Positions 1 to 11,195 of a stretch of 64,000 nucleotides of DNA are shown here, in pieces; the stretch's first letter is position 1; the number at the start of each line of letters is the position of its first letter. The DNA lies in contig CAVVHH010000002.1 in assembly GCA_963748005.1 (NCBI GenBank), forward strand, positions 310,001 through 374,000, in the 5' to 3' direction. Below the pieces are notes generated by a model, which had not been told where the DNA came from, did not search any database, and was given only the letters and a program-made list of their open reading frames with translations. Position numbers and translations under genes: made by a program. The DNA is from CAILZL01 sp963748005. Lineage in GTDB: Bacteria; Pseudomonadota; Gammaproteobacteria; Steroidobacterales; Steroidobacteraceae.

Positions 1-17
1 CACCCCACACGTTATTC

Positions 18-2883
<2,866 letters not shown>

Positions 2884-2885
2884 CT

Positions 2886-3422
2886 TCAGGGGGAATGATT
2901 ACCAGCGCTGCCACGCATTTGCTTCGAATCGAAATACTGTTTGATTTCACCGTTCTCCAAACGCTCGCGATACTGTCCTGCGGAACACTCCCTGACCACC
3001 GAACGCCAGAAAGCAATCGCATTGCGGTTGGTCTGCGTCTCGGTCACTTCCCACCGTCCGGCAAAGCGTTTGAAAATCAGCTGCACCGCTTCGCGACCGA
3101 CACCCAGCCGTCGCTGGTTTGCCGCGACAAAGAACTCCGCCATGCGAAAGTCGATCTGGCCGCGCTGCAGGGGCGATGGCTTACTCACCACCGCAAACCC
3201 GACCGGGCGATCGTCCTTCATGATCACCAGCGGACAGGAACCATCATCACCGAACCAACGCGCCAGCATGTCGGGTTCACGATCACCAAACTCGCCACGC
3301 ACCGGGAATATGCCGGTGTTCAACGATACCGCCATCAGGGAATCGAGATACTCGGGAAACACGCCCTCGATCCAGCGCCTGCCCTCGGGCGAATGACGCG
3401 CATCTCGCAGACTGACTGGCAC
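2886..3422 (-). CDS. GNAT-family N-acetyltransferase
   Basis: About 178 residues, predicted cytosolic acyl-CoA-dependent acetyltransferase. The central stretch PLVIMKDDRPVGFAVVSK, then MAEFFVAANQRRLGVGREAV, has the GNAT beta4-alpha3 arrangement with a Q/R-x-x-G-x-G acetyl-CoA loop (RRLGVG). A C-terminal NRNAIAFWRSVV matches the usual N-x-x-A-x-x-F/W end of the fold. I chose the GTG at 3422 because AAGGAG (3436-3431) lies 8 nt upstream. The longer reading frame to 3509 would run through the terminator of the neighbouring gene. It converges on uvrA, whose stop is 3 nt away. Substrate unknown. Confidence 0.75.
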   Translation of the reverse strand: MPVSLRDARHSPEGRRWIEGVFPEYLDSLMAVSLNTGIFPVRGEFGDREPDMLARWFGDDGSCPLVIMKDDRPVGFAVVSKPSPLQRGQIDFRMAEFFVAANQRRLGVGREAVQLIFKRFAGRWEVTETQTNRNAIAFWRSVVRECSAGQYRERLENGEIKQYFDSKQMRGSAGNHSP

Positions 3423-3470
3423 GGTCGGGACTCCTTGTATTGGCGACAGTAATACCAAACCAAAAACAAA

Positions 3471-3500
3471 AGGGCGGATGAACTTGCGCTCATCCGCCCT
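3471..3500 (-). terminator. Rho-independent terminator of the small lipoprotein gene
   Basis: An 11-bp perfect stem (AGGGCGGATGA / TCATCCGCCCT) with an 8-nt loop is followed on the minus strand by a T-rich run (3470-3462). It lies 35 nt past the stop of the 3536-3748 gene. Confidence 0.85.
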
Positions 3501-3535
3501 CTCATTCACTAAATCAAACTGCTGGTGCAGTTCGA

Positions 3536-3748
3536 TTACTTGGCAGCTTCAGCAGGAGCAGCAGGAGCGGCTTCAGCGGCAGGAGCAGCACCTTCAGCAG
3601 GAGCGGCTTCAGCTGCAGGAGCAGCTTCAGCAGGAGCGGCAGCAGGAGCTTCGGCGGCAGGAGCAGGCGCAGCGGCTTCTTCCTGCTTGGCACAGGCTGA
3701 CAGGGCGAGAGCGGCAACCAGGGCGCTGATAACGAGCTTTGCGTTCAT
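3536..3748 (-). CDS. Small Ala/Pro/Glu-rich lipoprotein
   Basis: Seventy residues. MNAKLVISALVAALALSAC is a clear lipoprotein signal with lipobox LSAC and the acylated Cys at 19. The mature part is almost entirely A, P and E in loose repeats of APAAEA/PAEAAP and should be an extended, acidic, unstructured tether in the periplasm. There is no domain to name. A promoter (3833-3861) and a terminator (3471-3500) flank it closely, so it is a single-gene unit. The low-complexity DNA makes slippage between strains likely. The signal peptide and its own transcription signals support a real gene; function unknown. Confidence 0.8.
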   Translation of the reverse strand: MNAKLVISALVAALALSACAKQEEAAAPAPAAEAPAAAPAEAAPAAEAAPAEGAAPAAEAAPAAPAEAAK

Positions 3749-3832
3749 GTGTGACTTCCAGTTATTTAGTTGAACCAGGTTCTAGTGCAGGCGACGCATT
3801 GAAACCATCTGTCTCTTGCGTCGCGCCGCGCG

Positions 3833-3861
3833 ATTCTAGTGAGTTTCAATCTGGTTTTGAA
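3833..3861 (-). promoter_or_regulatory. Sigma70-type promoter for the small lipoprotein gene
   Basis: On the minus strand, -35 TTCAAA (3861-3856), 17-nt spacer, -10 TAGAAT (3838-3833), followed by a GC-rich CGCGCGGCG. The start codon is 85 nt downstream. The rplC promoter has a very similar -10 region (CACTAGAAT then GC-rich). Confidence 0.6.
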
Positions 3862-4030
3862 CAGCAATTCCGCAACCGCCGCACGAAGGGTGAATACTTA
3901 TGCGATACGAGCAAAACCTTCACGTAATTTTTACATTCATCGCGAACCCTTCAAACACACACCCTCTGCTTTGCGCGTTTCTGTTCGGTGTTTGCGCAAA
4001 ACCCATCGGTTGAAGAACACCTGAAAAGTA

Positions 4031-4055
4031 AAAGGCCGGGCATTGCCCGGCCTTT
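4031..4055 (-). terminator. Terminator of the alpha operon (after rplQ)
   Basis: AAAGGCCGGGC and its complement form an 11-bp stem with a tiny loop, then TACTTTTC on the minus strand, starting 25 nt after the rplQ stop. The rest of 3862-4030 shows no gene. Confidence 0.85.
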
Positions 4056-4080
4056 CATCAATCCATCCAGCAGAATTGAA

Positions 4081-4569
4081 TCAGCCTTCAGCCTGCTTCT
4101 TGCGAGCGCGTGGCTTCTTCGCCGGAGTGGCTTCGGTTGCGGCATCCGCAGTCTCGGCCTTCTTGGCGCGCTTGGCCTTCTTGGCCGGCTCAGCGGCGGG
4201 TTCGGCAACCACCGGCTTATCGACCAGCTGCATCAATGCCATGGGTGCGGAATCGCCCGGACGGGGATCCATCTTCAGGATGCGTGTATAACCACCGGCA
4301 CGTGCCTTGAAGCGGGGTCCGAGGTCTTCAAACAGCTTGGTTACTACCGCTTCATCGCGCAGGCGGGCAAAGGCCACGCGGCGATTCGCCTGGCTGTCGC
4401 TTTTACCCAGGGTGATCAGCGGCTCCACCACGCGACGCAGCTCCTTGGCCTTGGGCACGGTGGTACGGATGGTCTCGTGCTGCAACAGCGACGCAGCCAT
4501 GTTCTTCAGCATCGCGCTGCGATGCGAGGAGTTGCGGCTCAGTTGCCGACCGGAAAGTTGGTGACGCAT
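4081..4569 (-). CDS. rplQ: 50S ribosomal protein L17
   Basis: Large-subunit protein near the exit of the peptide tunnel. The start MRHQLSGRQLSRNSSHR and RTTVPKAKELRRVVEPLIT are diagnostic. At 162 residues it is about 35 longer than E. coli L17 (127). The extra C-terminal part, from about residue 120, is rich in Lys, Ala and Glu (repeats of AEPAKKAKRAKKAE type) and is probably a disordered RNA-binding tail. It is last in the alpha operon, 63 nt after rpoA, and is followed by a terminator. Confidence 0.97.
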   Translation of the reverse strand: MRHQLSGRQLSRNSSHRSAMLKNMAASLLQHETIRTTVPKAKELRRVVEPLITLGKSDSQANRRVAFARLRDEAVVTKLFEDLGPRFKARAGGYTRILKMDPRPGDSAPMALMQLVDKPVVAEPAAEPAKKAKRAKKAETADAATEATPAKKPRARKKQAEG

Positions 4570-4632
4570 GGTTCTTCTCTAGAGACTGATCAACGTGACA
4601 GGCGCCGGACACTACCGACGCCGATCCAGACT

Positions 4633-5634
4633 TCAAATGATGCTGCGCTCGTCTTCGCGACGGAGGCTGACCGGCGGCCAGCTGTCCAGACGCATACCCA
4701 GGCTCAGGCCATGGCTTTCCAGCACTTCCTTGATTTCGGTAAGTGACTTCTTGCCCAGGTTCGGCGTACGCAGCAACTCCACTTCGGTACGTTGCACGAG
4801 GTCGCCGATGTAGTGAATGTTCTCGGCCTTGAGGCAGTTGGCGCTGCGCACGGTGAGTTCCAGTTCGTCCACCGGACGCAACAGGATCGGATCGAACAGC
4901 TCTTCGGCGGTCTTGCTGGCGCCTTCTTCCTGGCCCTGCAGATCAACGAATACCGACAGCTGATCCTTGAGGATCGAACCGGCGCGACGAATCGCTTCTT
5001 CCGGATCAATCGTGCCATTGGTTTCGATGTCGATGATCAGCTTGTCCAGGTTGGTACGCTGCTCAACACGTGCTGCTTCGACCGTGTAGGTCACGCGACG
5101 CACCGGGCTGAACGAAGCATCCAGCTGCAAGCGGCCAATGGTGCTGGTTGAACCTTCCGCACCCGCCTGGGTGGCCGGACGGTAGCCACGGCCTTTTTCA
5201 ATCTTCAAGGTCATGCTCAATTCGCCAGCCTTGGTGAGATTGGCAATGACCAGACCCGGATTGATGATTTCAACATCGTGATCCAGTTGAATGTCGCCAG
5301 CAGTCACCGGGCCAGGGCCCTTCTTGTGCAGACGCAATTCAGCGGAATCGCGTGCGTTCAAACGCACCGCCACCTGCTTGAGGTTCAGCAGGATGTCGAC
5401 GACATCTTCCTGCACACCTTCAACGCTGGTGTACTCGTGCAGTACGCCATCGATTTCAACTTCCGTAATGGCGGCGCCCGGCATGGACGACAGCAGCACA
5501 CGGCGCAGGGCATTGCCCAGCGTGTGGCCGAATCCACGTTCGAACGGCTCAATCGTAACCTTGGCATGACGCGGCGTGGTGGGTGTCACCTTCACAACGC
5601 GTGGCTTCAGGAGTTCAGCACCGAATGCCTGCAT
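4633..5634 (-). CDS. rpoA: RNA polymerase alpha subunit
   Basis: 333 residues. The N-terminal dimerisation and assembly domain shows TIEPFERGFGHTLGNALRRV. The C-terminal domain, which contacts UP elements and activators, shows NCLKAENIHYIGDLVQRTEVE and NLGKKSLTEIKEVLESHGL. I chose the ATG at 5634 (MQAFGAELLKPRVVK), which has AGGTGA 7 nt upstream. The upstream in-frame ATG at 5670 adds 12 residues not seen in the family. The gene lies between rpsD and rplQ as in the standard alpha operon. Confidence 0.98.
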   Translation of the reverse strand: MQAFGAELLKPRVVKVTPTTPRHAKVTIEPFERGFGHTLGNALRRVLLSSMPGAAITEVEIDGVLHEYTSVEGVQEDVVDILLNLKQVAVRLNARDSAELRLHKKGPGPVTAGDIQLDHDVEIINPGLVIANLTKAGELSMTLKIEKGRGYRPATQAGAEGSTSTIGRLQLDASFSPVRRVTYTVEAARVEQRTNLDKLIIDIETNGTIDPEEAIRRAGSILKDQLSVFVDLQGQEEGASKTAEELFDPILLRPVDELELTVRSANCLKAENIHYIGDLVQRTEVELLRTPNLGKKSLTEIKEVLESHGLSLGMRLDSWPPVSLRREDERSII

Positions 5635-5703
5635 GGAACATTCACCTATATTTAGAAGAGCAAACGGCAACCCGCCACAATGGACAGGCAGCCGAACCGC
5701 GAA

Positions 5704-6327
5704 TTACTTCGAGTACAACTCAACCACGAGGTTTTCGTTGATATCGGGCAGGATGTCACCCCGGTCAGGCAGCTGCTTGAGCACGCCAGTGAACTTCTTT
5801 TCGTCCACTTCAACCCATTCCGGGAAGCCAACCTGACCCTTGATCGTCAAGGCGTTCTGGATACGCACCTGCTTCTGGGCATCGCCGCGCACGGTAACCA
5901 CGTCACCGGCTGCACATTGATACGACGGCACGTTAACCACTGCGCCATTGACGGTCACACCCTTGTGGCTGACCAGCTGGCGCGCTTCCGAACGCGTAGA
6001 CGCAAAACCCATACGATAAACCACGTTATCCAGACGGCCTTCCAGCAGCTTCAGCAGGTTCTCACCGGTAGCGCCGGGACGACCAGCAGCGCGGGTGTAG
6101 TAGCCGCGGAACTGACGTTCCAGCACCCCGTACATGCGGCGCAGCTTCTGCTTCTCGCGCAGCTGCAAACCGTAGTCCGAGAGGCGGGTCTTGCGTTCAC
6201 CCTTGACGCCGCCGGGCGGTACTTCGAGCTTGCACTTGGATTCGAGCGACTTGACGCCGCTCTTCAAAAACAGGTCCGTGCCTTCGCGGCGGGACAATTT
6301 GCACTTGGGACCGAGATAACGAGCCAT
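5704..6327 (-). CDS. rpsD: 30S ribosomal protein S4
   Basis: 207 residues, the family length. MARYLGPKCKLSRREGTDL starts the protein. The S4 RNA-binding domain (about 95-155) has RLDNVVYRMGFASTRSEARQ and GVTVNGAVVNVPSY. A primary 16S rRNA-binding assembly protein and, in enteric bacteria, the translational repressor of the alpha operon. Whether it represses here is not visible. Sits between rpsK and rpoA. Confidence 0.98.
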   Translation of the reverse strand: MARYLGPKCKLSRREGTDLFLKSGVKSLESKCKLEVPPGGVKGERKTRLSDYGLQLREKQKLRRMYGVLERQFRGYYTRAAGRPGATGENLLKLLEGRLDNVVYRMGFASTRSEARQLVSHKGVTVNGAVVNVPSYQCAAGDVVTVRGDAQKQVRIQNALTIKGQVGFPEWVEVDEKKFTGVLKQLPDRGDILPDINENLVVELYSK

Positions 6328-6379
6328 TTCTAATTCCTCACACCCTAAACGACGGCAGCCGGCGCCCCGTGTAGATTAA

Positions 6380-6799
6380 TTACACGCGACGCTTTTTGGA
6401 CGGGCGGCAGCCGTTGTGCGGAATGGGCGTGACATCCGCAATGTTGGAAATCTTCAAACCACAGGCGTTCAGCGCACGCACTGCGGATTCGCGACCGGGG
6501 CCAGGGCCTTTGACGCGAACTTCGACATTTTTCAAACCATGTTCCTGAGCGGCAACACCGGCCTTTTCGGCGGCCACCTGGGCAGCAAACGGGGTGCTCT
6601 TGCGCGAACCACGAAAGCCCGACCCCCCGGAAGTGGCCCAGGACAGGGCGTTACCCTGACGATCGGTGATCGTCACGATCGTGTTGTTGAAGGAGGCGTG
6701 AACATGGGCAATGCCATCGGTCACGTGCTTCTTCACTTTCTTGCGGGCCTTGCCCGCCGCCGCGGCGCCGGGCGCCTGCTGTTGCTTGTTGTCAGCCAT
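6380..6799 (-). CDS. rpsK: 30S ribosomal protein S11
   Basis: 139 residues. KKVKKHVTDGIAHVHASFNN, TSGGSGFRGSRKSTPFAAQ and the basic end IPHNGCRPSKKRRV are typical of S11, which lines the mRNA channel in the 30S platform. The N-terminus has a short extension (MADNKQQQAPGAAAAGKAR). The ATG at 6799 is preferred over the upstream 6832, because the longer form would translate through the paired-hairpin repeat at 6808-6855. Ribosome-binding site weak (GAGAA). Confidence 0.97.
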   Translation of the reverse strand: MADNKQQQAPGAAAAGKARKKVKKHVTDGIAHVHASFNNTIVTITDRQGNALSWATSGGSGFRGSRKSTPFAAQVAAEKAGVAAQEHGLKNVEVRVKGPGPGRESAVRALNACGLKISNIADVTPIPHNGCRPSKKRRV

Positions 6800-6807
6800 T
6801 AGATTCT

Positions 6808-6855
6808 CATGGGCTTTCGCCCAACTCTCCATCGGAGTCGCTATGCGACTCCGTA
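6808..6855 (-). repeat. Paired-hairpin intergenic repeat, copy 1 (rpsM-rpsK)
   Basis: Two hairpins in a row. In the sense of the operon (minus strand) a 9-bp stem CGGAGTCGC/GCGACTCCG (6833-6853) comes first, then GGGC-GAAA-GCCC (6811-6822) with a GNRA tetraloop. The same layout is found at 37690, 54784 and 56046. The base pairs in the larger stem differ between copies while pairing is kept. Confidence 0.7.
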
Positions 6856-6895
6856 AATGTAGCGGCGCGTCGCGCCGATCAGAACACCTGGGCTA

Positions 6896-7276
6896 TCAGC
6901 CCTTGCCCGGAGGCGCATTCATCTTGATCGCGGCCTTGCGCGGACCCTTGCGGGTACGGGCATTGGTACGCGTGCGCTGGCCATGCATGGGCAGGCCACG
7001 ACGGTGCCGGACACCCCGGTAGCAACCCAAGTCCATGAGTCGCTTGATATTCATGGACACTTCGCGGCGCAGGTCGCCTTCCACCGTCAGTTTGGCCACC
7101 TGGGTACGCAACGCGGTTACTTCCGCGTCGGTCAGGTTCTTGACCAGCGTTTCAGCTTTGACGCCTGCAACTTCGCAGGCCTTGCGAGCCTGGGTACGAC
7201 CAACGCCATAAATATGGGTCAACCCGACCCATACGTGCTTGTTCATTGGAATATTGATGCCAGCTATGCGGGCCAT
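6896..7276 (-). CDS. rpsM: 30S ribosomal protein S13
   Basis: 126 residues. MARIAGINIPMNKHVWVGLT, IYGVGRTQARKAC and the end GQRTRTNARTRKGPRK identify S13, the head protein that bridges to the 50S subunit and touches P-site tRNA. First gene of the alpha operon in the classical arrangement. An 86-nt spacer separates it from rpmJ, with AGAGG just before the ATG. Confidence 0.98.
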   Translation of the reverse strand: MARIAGINIPMNKHVWVGLTHIYGVGRTQARKACEVAGVKAETLVKNLTDAEVTALRTQVAKLTVEGDLRREVSMNIKRLMDLGCYRGVRHRRGLPMHGQRTRTNARTRKGPRKAAIKMNAPPGKG

Positions 7277-7362
7277 CTTGACCTCTCCCGGCTCGAAAAG
7301 CGCGGAACTCTAAACTAAAAAGGATGTGAACTCAATCCACCAGCCAAACCAATGGCGGGCAG

Positions 7363-7476
7363 TTAACCCTGACGCTGCTTGTGGCGGGCGTCCGAACAAA
7401 TGACATACACGATGCGCCGACGACGCACGATCTTGCAGTTCTTGCAGATCTTTTTGACCGAAGCTCGTACTTTCAT
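7363..7476 (-). CDS. rpmJ: 50S ribosomal protein L36 (zinc-ribbon form)
   Basis: Thirty-seven residues beginning MKVRASVKKICKNCK and ending VICSDARHKQRQG. Cys11, Cys14, Cys27 and His32 form the zinc site, so this is the C+ (zinc-binding) paralogue. It lies between secY and rpsM, the standard end of the spc operon, and is easy to miss because of its size. The TAA stop is at 7365-7363. Confidence 0.97.
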   Translation of the reverse strand: MKVRASVKKICKNCKIVRRRRIVYVICSDARHKQRQG

Positions 7477-7552
7477 GACCTTTTCTCCACTCTCCGGCGC
7501 GCCCCGCCGGATCAGCGTCGCATGCCATCAAAAACAATTCGTGCCGAATCCG

Positions 7553-8902
7553 CTAGTCCTGCTTGCCGTAGCCACGCAGATTGGCCTTTTTCATCAGGCC
7601 CTCGTACTGGTGCGACATCAGATGTGCAGCTACCTGGGCCTGGAAATCCATGATCACCACCACCATGATCATCAGCGAGGTGCCACCGAAGTAGAATGGC
7701 ACACTGAACTTGGCAACCAGGAACTCCGGCAACAAACACACCAGCGTCACGTAAATCGCGCCCCACACGGTCAACCGGGTCAGCACCTTGTCAATGTATT
7801 CACCGGTCTGCTGACCGGGACGAATACCGGGGATGAAGGCGCCAGACTTCTTCAGGTTGTCCGCCGTCTCCCGCGAATTGAACACCAGTGCGGTGTAGAA
7901 AAAGCAGAAGAAAATGATCAGCACACCGTACAGCAGCATGTGAATCGGCTGACCGGTGGACAGCGCGGCCGAAGCCTGCTGCAGGAAGTTCTGCACCATA
8001 CCCGGCTCAGCGGCATTGCCGAACCAGTTGGCAATCGTGGCCGGAAACAGCAACAGACTGGAGGCGAAGATCGGCGGAATCACGCCGGACATGTTCAGCT
8101 TGAACGGCAGATGCGTGCTCTGACCCATCATCATGCGCCGGCCCTGCTGCCGCTTGGCGTAGTTCACCTGAATGCGGCGCTGGCCGCGTTCAACGAACAC
8201 CACGCAATACGTCACCGCGATCACCATGGCGAACAGGAAGAAGGCCACCAGGGCATTCAGCTCGCCATTGCTCACCTGCTGCAGGGTGCCACCGATTGCA
8301 GTCGGCAAGCCGGCAACGATACCCGCCAGAATGATCATGGAAATACCATTGCCCAGGCCACGCTCGGTGATCTGCTCACCCAGCCACATCAGGAACATGG
8401 TGCCGGCCGCCAGCGTCGCAGTGGCAATGATGATGAACTGCGGGCCCGGATTGATGACCACACCCTGCTTCTGGAATGCAGCCGCTGCGCTGGCACCCTG
8501 CAGGACGGCCAGAACCACAGCGCCGTAACGGGTGTACTGCGTCAGCTTGCGCCGCCCGGATTCGCCTTCCTTCTTGATCAACGCCAGTTGCGGCATCACT
8601 ACACCCATCATCTGCACGATGATGGAAGCGGAAATGTAGGGCATCACGCCCAGTGCAAAAATCGACAGGCGTTGCAGCGCACCGCCCGAAAACATGTTGA
8701 ACATGTCGAGCAAGGTGCCGGACTGTTGTTCGAAGAATTGAGCCAGCGCGGCCGAGTCGATGCCCGGCACTGGAATAAATGTGCCGACTCGATAAACGAT
8801 CAGCGCCCCCAGCAGGAAAAACAGGCGCTGGCGCAACTCGGCAAAACGGGTAATGTCGCCGAGCGCTGCCAATGAAGCCGGATTTTGTGACTTGGTGGCC
8901 AC
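7553..8902 (-). CDS. secY: SecY, channel subunit of the Sec translocon
   Basis: 449 residues, an inner-membrane protein with ten predicted membrane segments that forms the protein-conducting pore with SecE and SecG. Recognisable stretches are FIPVPGID near residue 44, the plug region ALQRLSIFALGVMPYISASI, and GIRPGQQTGEYIDKVLTRLT in the C-terminal half. It sits between rplO and rpmJ as in the usual spc operon. Its partner secE is at 54257-54634. Confidence 0.98.
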   Translation of the reverse strand: MATKSQNPASLAALGDITRFAELRQRLFFLLGALIVYRVGTFIPVPGIDSAALAQFFEQQSGTLLDMFNMFSGGALQRLSIFALGVMPYISASIIVQMMGVVMPQLALIKKEGESGRRKLTQYTRYGAVVLAVLQGASAAAAFQKQGVVINPGPQFIIIATATLAAGTMFLMWLGEQITERGLGNGISMIILAGIVAGLPTAIGGTLQQVSNGELNALVAFFLFAMVIAVTYCVVFVERGQRRIQVNYAKRQQGRRMMMGQSTHLPFKLNMSGVIPPIFASSLLLFPATIANWFGNAAEPGMVQNFLQQASAALSTGQPIHMLLYGVLIIFFCFFYTALVFNSRETADNLKKSGAFIPGIRPGQQTGEYIDKVLTRLTVWGAIYVTLVCLLPEFLVAKFSVPFYFGGTSLMIMVVVIMDFQAQVAAHLMSHQYEGLMKKANLRGYGKQD

Positions 8903-8926
8903 GTATTGCTTGCCAGGTGCAGCGGA

Positions 8927-9373
8927 TTACTCCGCGGCCTCCGCCTCGAGCTTGCCGCCGGCGCCCTGCACCGCTGCAAGCGCGCCCTTGGTCAGGTGCA
9001 CACCGCGAACCGTATACGCCTTGGCCACGTCACCTGAGGACACGACTCGGGCACGCAGTACATGCTGCGGAATCAGGTTGGCGGCCTTGAGGGTTTCAAC
9101 CGTCACCACATCACCGGCCAGCTTGGCCAGTTCGCTCAGACGCACTTCAGCCACCGTTGTGGCCATCTTGGAGCGGAAGCCCACTTTCGGCAGACGGCGT
9201 TGCAAAGGCATCTGACCGCCTTCGAAACCGACCTTGTGATAACCGCCTTTGCGGGCGCGCTGCCCCTTCACGCCACGGCCGCAGGTCTTGCCCTGACCGG
9301 CAGACGCGCCACGACCAACACGCAGACGCGTTTTGCGTGCGCCGGGTGCGGAAGTAATGGAATTCAGTTTCAT
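8927..9373 (-). CDS. rplO: 50S ribosomal protein L15
   Basis: 148 residues. MKLNSITSAPGARKTRLRVG followed by GRGASAGQGKTCGRGVKGQ is the Gly/Arg-rich N-terminal arm of L15, a late assembly protein of the 50S subunit. The ATG at 9373 is preferred, with GAGG 5 nt upstream; the longer frame to 9409 adds 12 unrelated residues. Lies between rpmD and secY. Confidence 0.97.
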   Translation of the reverse strand: MKLNSITSAPGARKTRLRVGRGASAGQGKTCGRGVKGQRARKGGYHKVGFEGGQMPLQRRLPKVGFRSKMATTVAEVRLSELAKLAGDVVTVETLKAANLIPQHVLRARVVSSGDVAKAYTVRGVHLTKGALAAVQGAGGKLEAEAAE

Positions 9374-9414
9374 ATCAACCTCAATGCCTATTGAAAATCC
9401 GGACAGCAAACTGT

Positions 9415-9603
9415 TCAGACTTCCTCGACCTGCAACATGTGGCGGGCGGCGACGATCATGCCGCGCACTTCAGGAGTATCGACCAGCACCCGGCTGTCGC
9501 GAATTTTGCGCAGACCGAGACCGCGCACGGTTTCGCGATGCGCTTTCAGCTGACCGAACACGCTCTTCACCAGAGTGACTTTTACTTGCTTGCTATTGGC
9601 CAT
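9415..9603 (-). CDS. rpmD: 50S ribosomal protein L30
   Basis: Sixty-two residues, the bacterial short form. KQVKVTLVKSVFGQLKAHRE and GLGLRKIRDSRVLVDTPEVRG fit the L30 fold, including the conserved R-G-L-G-L-R-K. It starts 5 nt after the rpsE stop and is followed 41 nt later by rplO. Confidence 0.97.
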   Translation of the reverse strand: MANSKQVKVTLVKSVFGQLKAHRETVRGLGLRKIRDSRVLVDTPEVRGMIVAARHMLQVEEV

Positions 9604-9608
9604 GATGC

Positions 9609-10118
9609 TCAGCCCACAATTTCTTCGAGACGCTTGCCGCGCTTGGCGGCCACTTCATCGGGTGAACGCAGGGCTTCAAGGGCTGCAACTGTCGCACGCA
9701 CCACGTTGATGGGGTTGCGCGAACCGTAGCTCTTGGCCAGCACGTTACGCACACCGGCGGCTTCGAACACCGCGCGCATGCTGCCACCCGCAATCAGACC
9801 AGTACCGTCGGATGCCGGTTGCATGTACACATTGGAAGTGCCGTGACGGCCCTTGGCTGCGTAGAACAGTGTGTTGCCCTTCAGGCTCACAGTGATCATT
9901 CGCTTGCGTGCCGACTGCATGGCTTTCTGGATGGCGACCGGCACTTCCTTCGCCTTGCCGTAGCCAAAACCAACCTTGCCCTTGCCATCGCCGACCACAG
10001 TCAGCGCGGTGAAGCTCATCTGGCGACCACCCTTGACGGTCTTGGCGACGCGATTGACCGCGATGAGTTTCTCGATGAACTCGTCGGCGGATGCGTTGGT
10101 TTTTTCAACTCTTGCCAT
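9609..10118 (-). CDS. rpsE: 30S ribosomal protein S5
   Basis: 169 residues. The N-terminal double-stranded-RNA-binding-like domain has EKLIAVNRVAKTVKGGRQM and GDGKGKVGFGYGKAKEVPVA. The C-terminal half contains YMQPASDGTGLIAGGSMRAV. S5 takes part in decoding accuracy and mRNA unwinding at the 30S entry. Lies between rplR and rpmD. Confidence 0.98.
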   Translation of the reverse strand: MARVEKTNASADEFIEKLIAVNRVAKTVKGGRQMSFTALTVVGDGKGKVGFGYGKAKEVPVAIQKAMQSARKRMITVSLKGNTLFYAAKGRHGTSNVYMQPASDGTGLIAGGSMRAVFEAAGVRNVLAKSYGSRNPINVVRATVAALEALRSPDEVAAKRGKRLEEIVG

Positions 10119-10155
10119 TGCGATTCCTCAATGCCTACTAGCTGGGCCGTAGCGC

Positions 10156-10506
10156 TTAGAACTGGAGCCCGTGTTCACGCGCGGCATCCGCCAGCGCCTT
10201 GACACGACCGTGATACTTGTAACCGGAGCGATCGAACGCGACCTCGGTAATGCCCTTGGCCTTGGCAGCCTCGGCAATGGCCTTGCCCACTGCGGCAGCG
10301 GCATCGCTGTTACCGGTGTACTTGACGCCTTCGCGCACGGCCTTCTGCACCGTCGAAGCAGTCGCCAGGACGCGCGATTCGGGATCGAAAATCTGGGCAT
10401 AAATGTGCTGCGCGGTGCGATGCACCGACAGGCGCATGGCCTTCAGTTCGCGAATCTTGGCGCGCGAGCGCGTGGCTCGCCGCAAACGTTGCACTTTCTT
10501 GCTCAT
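10156..10506 (-). CDS. rplR: 50S ribosomal protein L18
   Basis: 116 residues. RLSVHRTAQHIYAQIFDPES, FDRSGYKYHGRVKALADAAR and the end REHGLQF are typical of L18, which carries 5S rRNA into the central protuberance together with L5. It follows rplF after 105 nt, in which no other gene is seen. Confidence 0.98.
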   Translation of the reverse strand: MSKKVQRLRRATRSRAKIRELKAMRLSVHRTAQHIYAQIFDPESRVLATASTVQKAVREGVKYTGNSDAAAAVGKAIAEAAKAKGITEVAFDRSGYKYHGRVKALADAAREHGLQF

Positions 10507-10611
10507 GATCTCTTGCCTAGCTTCGTGTGAACCGGAACACCCGCGTGCGCCGGCCTCACATCCTAAAACTGTTCATTTCAACGCAATCCCGCCGCACTAC
10601 GGCTGGCGTGA

Positions 10612-11145
10612 TTACTTCTTCTTCGCTTCCTTGATCTCGATCTTCTCGCCGCTGTAACGCACACCCTTGCCCTTGTAGGGTTCTGGTGGACGGTAGCTGC
10701 GGATATCCGAGGCAACCTGACCCACCTTGTGGCGATCAATGCCCTTGATGAGGATTTCCGTCTGGCTCGGCGTCTCGATGGTGATGCCCTCGGGAGCGGG
10801 ATAAACCACCGGATGCGAGAAACCCAGCGTCAGGTTCAGCGCCTTGCCTTGGGCGGCGGCGCGGTAACCCACGCCCACCAGCTCCAGCTTGCGTTCGAAT
10901 CCGGCACTCACACCCACTACGTAGTTGGCCAGGTGCGCACGGGTCGAACCGGCATCCATATTGGTCGCCTTGTTCTCAACCACCTGCTGCACCTTGAGCG
11001 CGTCACCCTCCTGCACCACGGCCACACCGGGACGTAAGGAAAGGCTCAGGCTGCCCTTGGCACCTTTGACGGTGACGGATTCAGCGGTAATCGTTGCAGT
11101 CACGCCCTTGGGCAGAGTGATTGCTTGTTTGGCAATTCGAGACAT
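10612..11145 (-). CDS. rplF: 50S ribosomal protein L6
   Basis: 177 residues with the two L6 repeats. MSRIAKQAITLPKGVTATI starts the protein, and the C-terminal repeat has IKGIDRHKVGQVASDIRSYR and PEPYKGKGVRYSGE. L6 lies near the sarcin-ricin loop and factor-binding site. Starts 50 nt after rpsH. Confidence 0.98.
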   Translation of the reverse strand: MSRIAKQAITLPKGVTATITAESVTVKGAKGSLSLSLRPGVAVVQEGDALKVQQVVENKATNMDAGSTRAHLANYVVGVSAGFERKLELVGVGYRAAAQGKALNLTLGFSHPVVYPAPEGITIETPSQTEILIKGIDRHKVGQVASDIRSYRPPEPYKGKGVRYSGEKIEIKEAKKK

Positions 11146-11195
11146 AGTTGCGACTCTCTAATGCATTCAGCGGTGAGCGTTGGGCTGCGTATCGA

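Noticed and set aside
3536..3748. Short tandem-looking repeats suggesting a CRISPR or VNTR array
   Set aside because: They are Ala/Pro/Glu codons of a lipoprotein gene; there are no spacers of constant length. No CRISPR array was seen anywhere in the window.
7277..7362. S4-binding pseudoknot leader of the alpha operon in the rpmJ-rpsM spacer
   Set aside because: The spacer could fold, but I could not match the known alpha-operon structure, so no feature is claimed.
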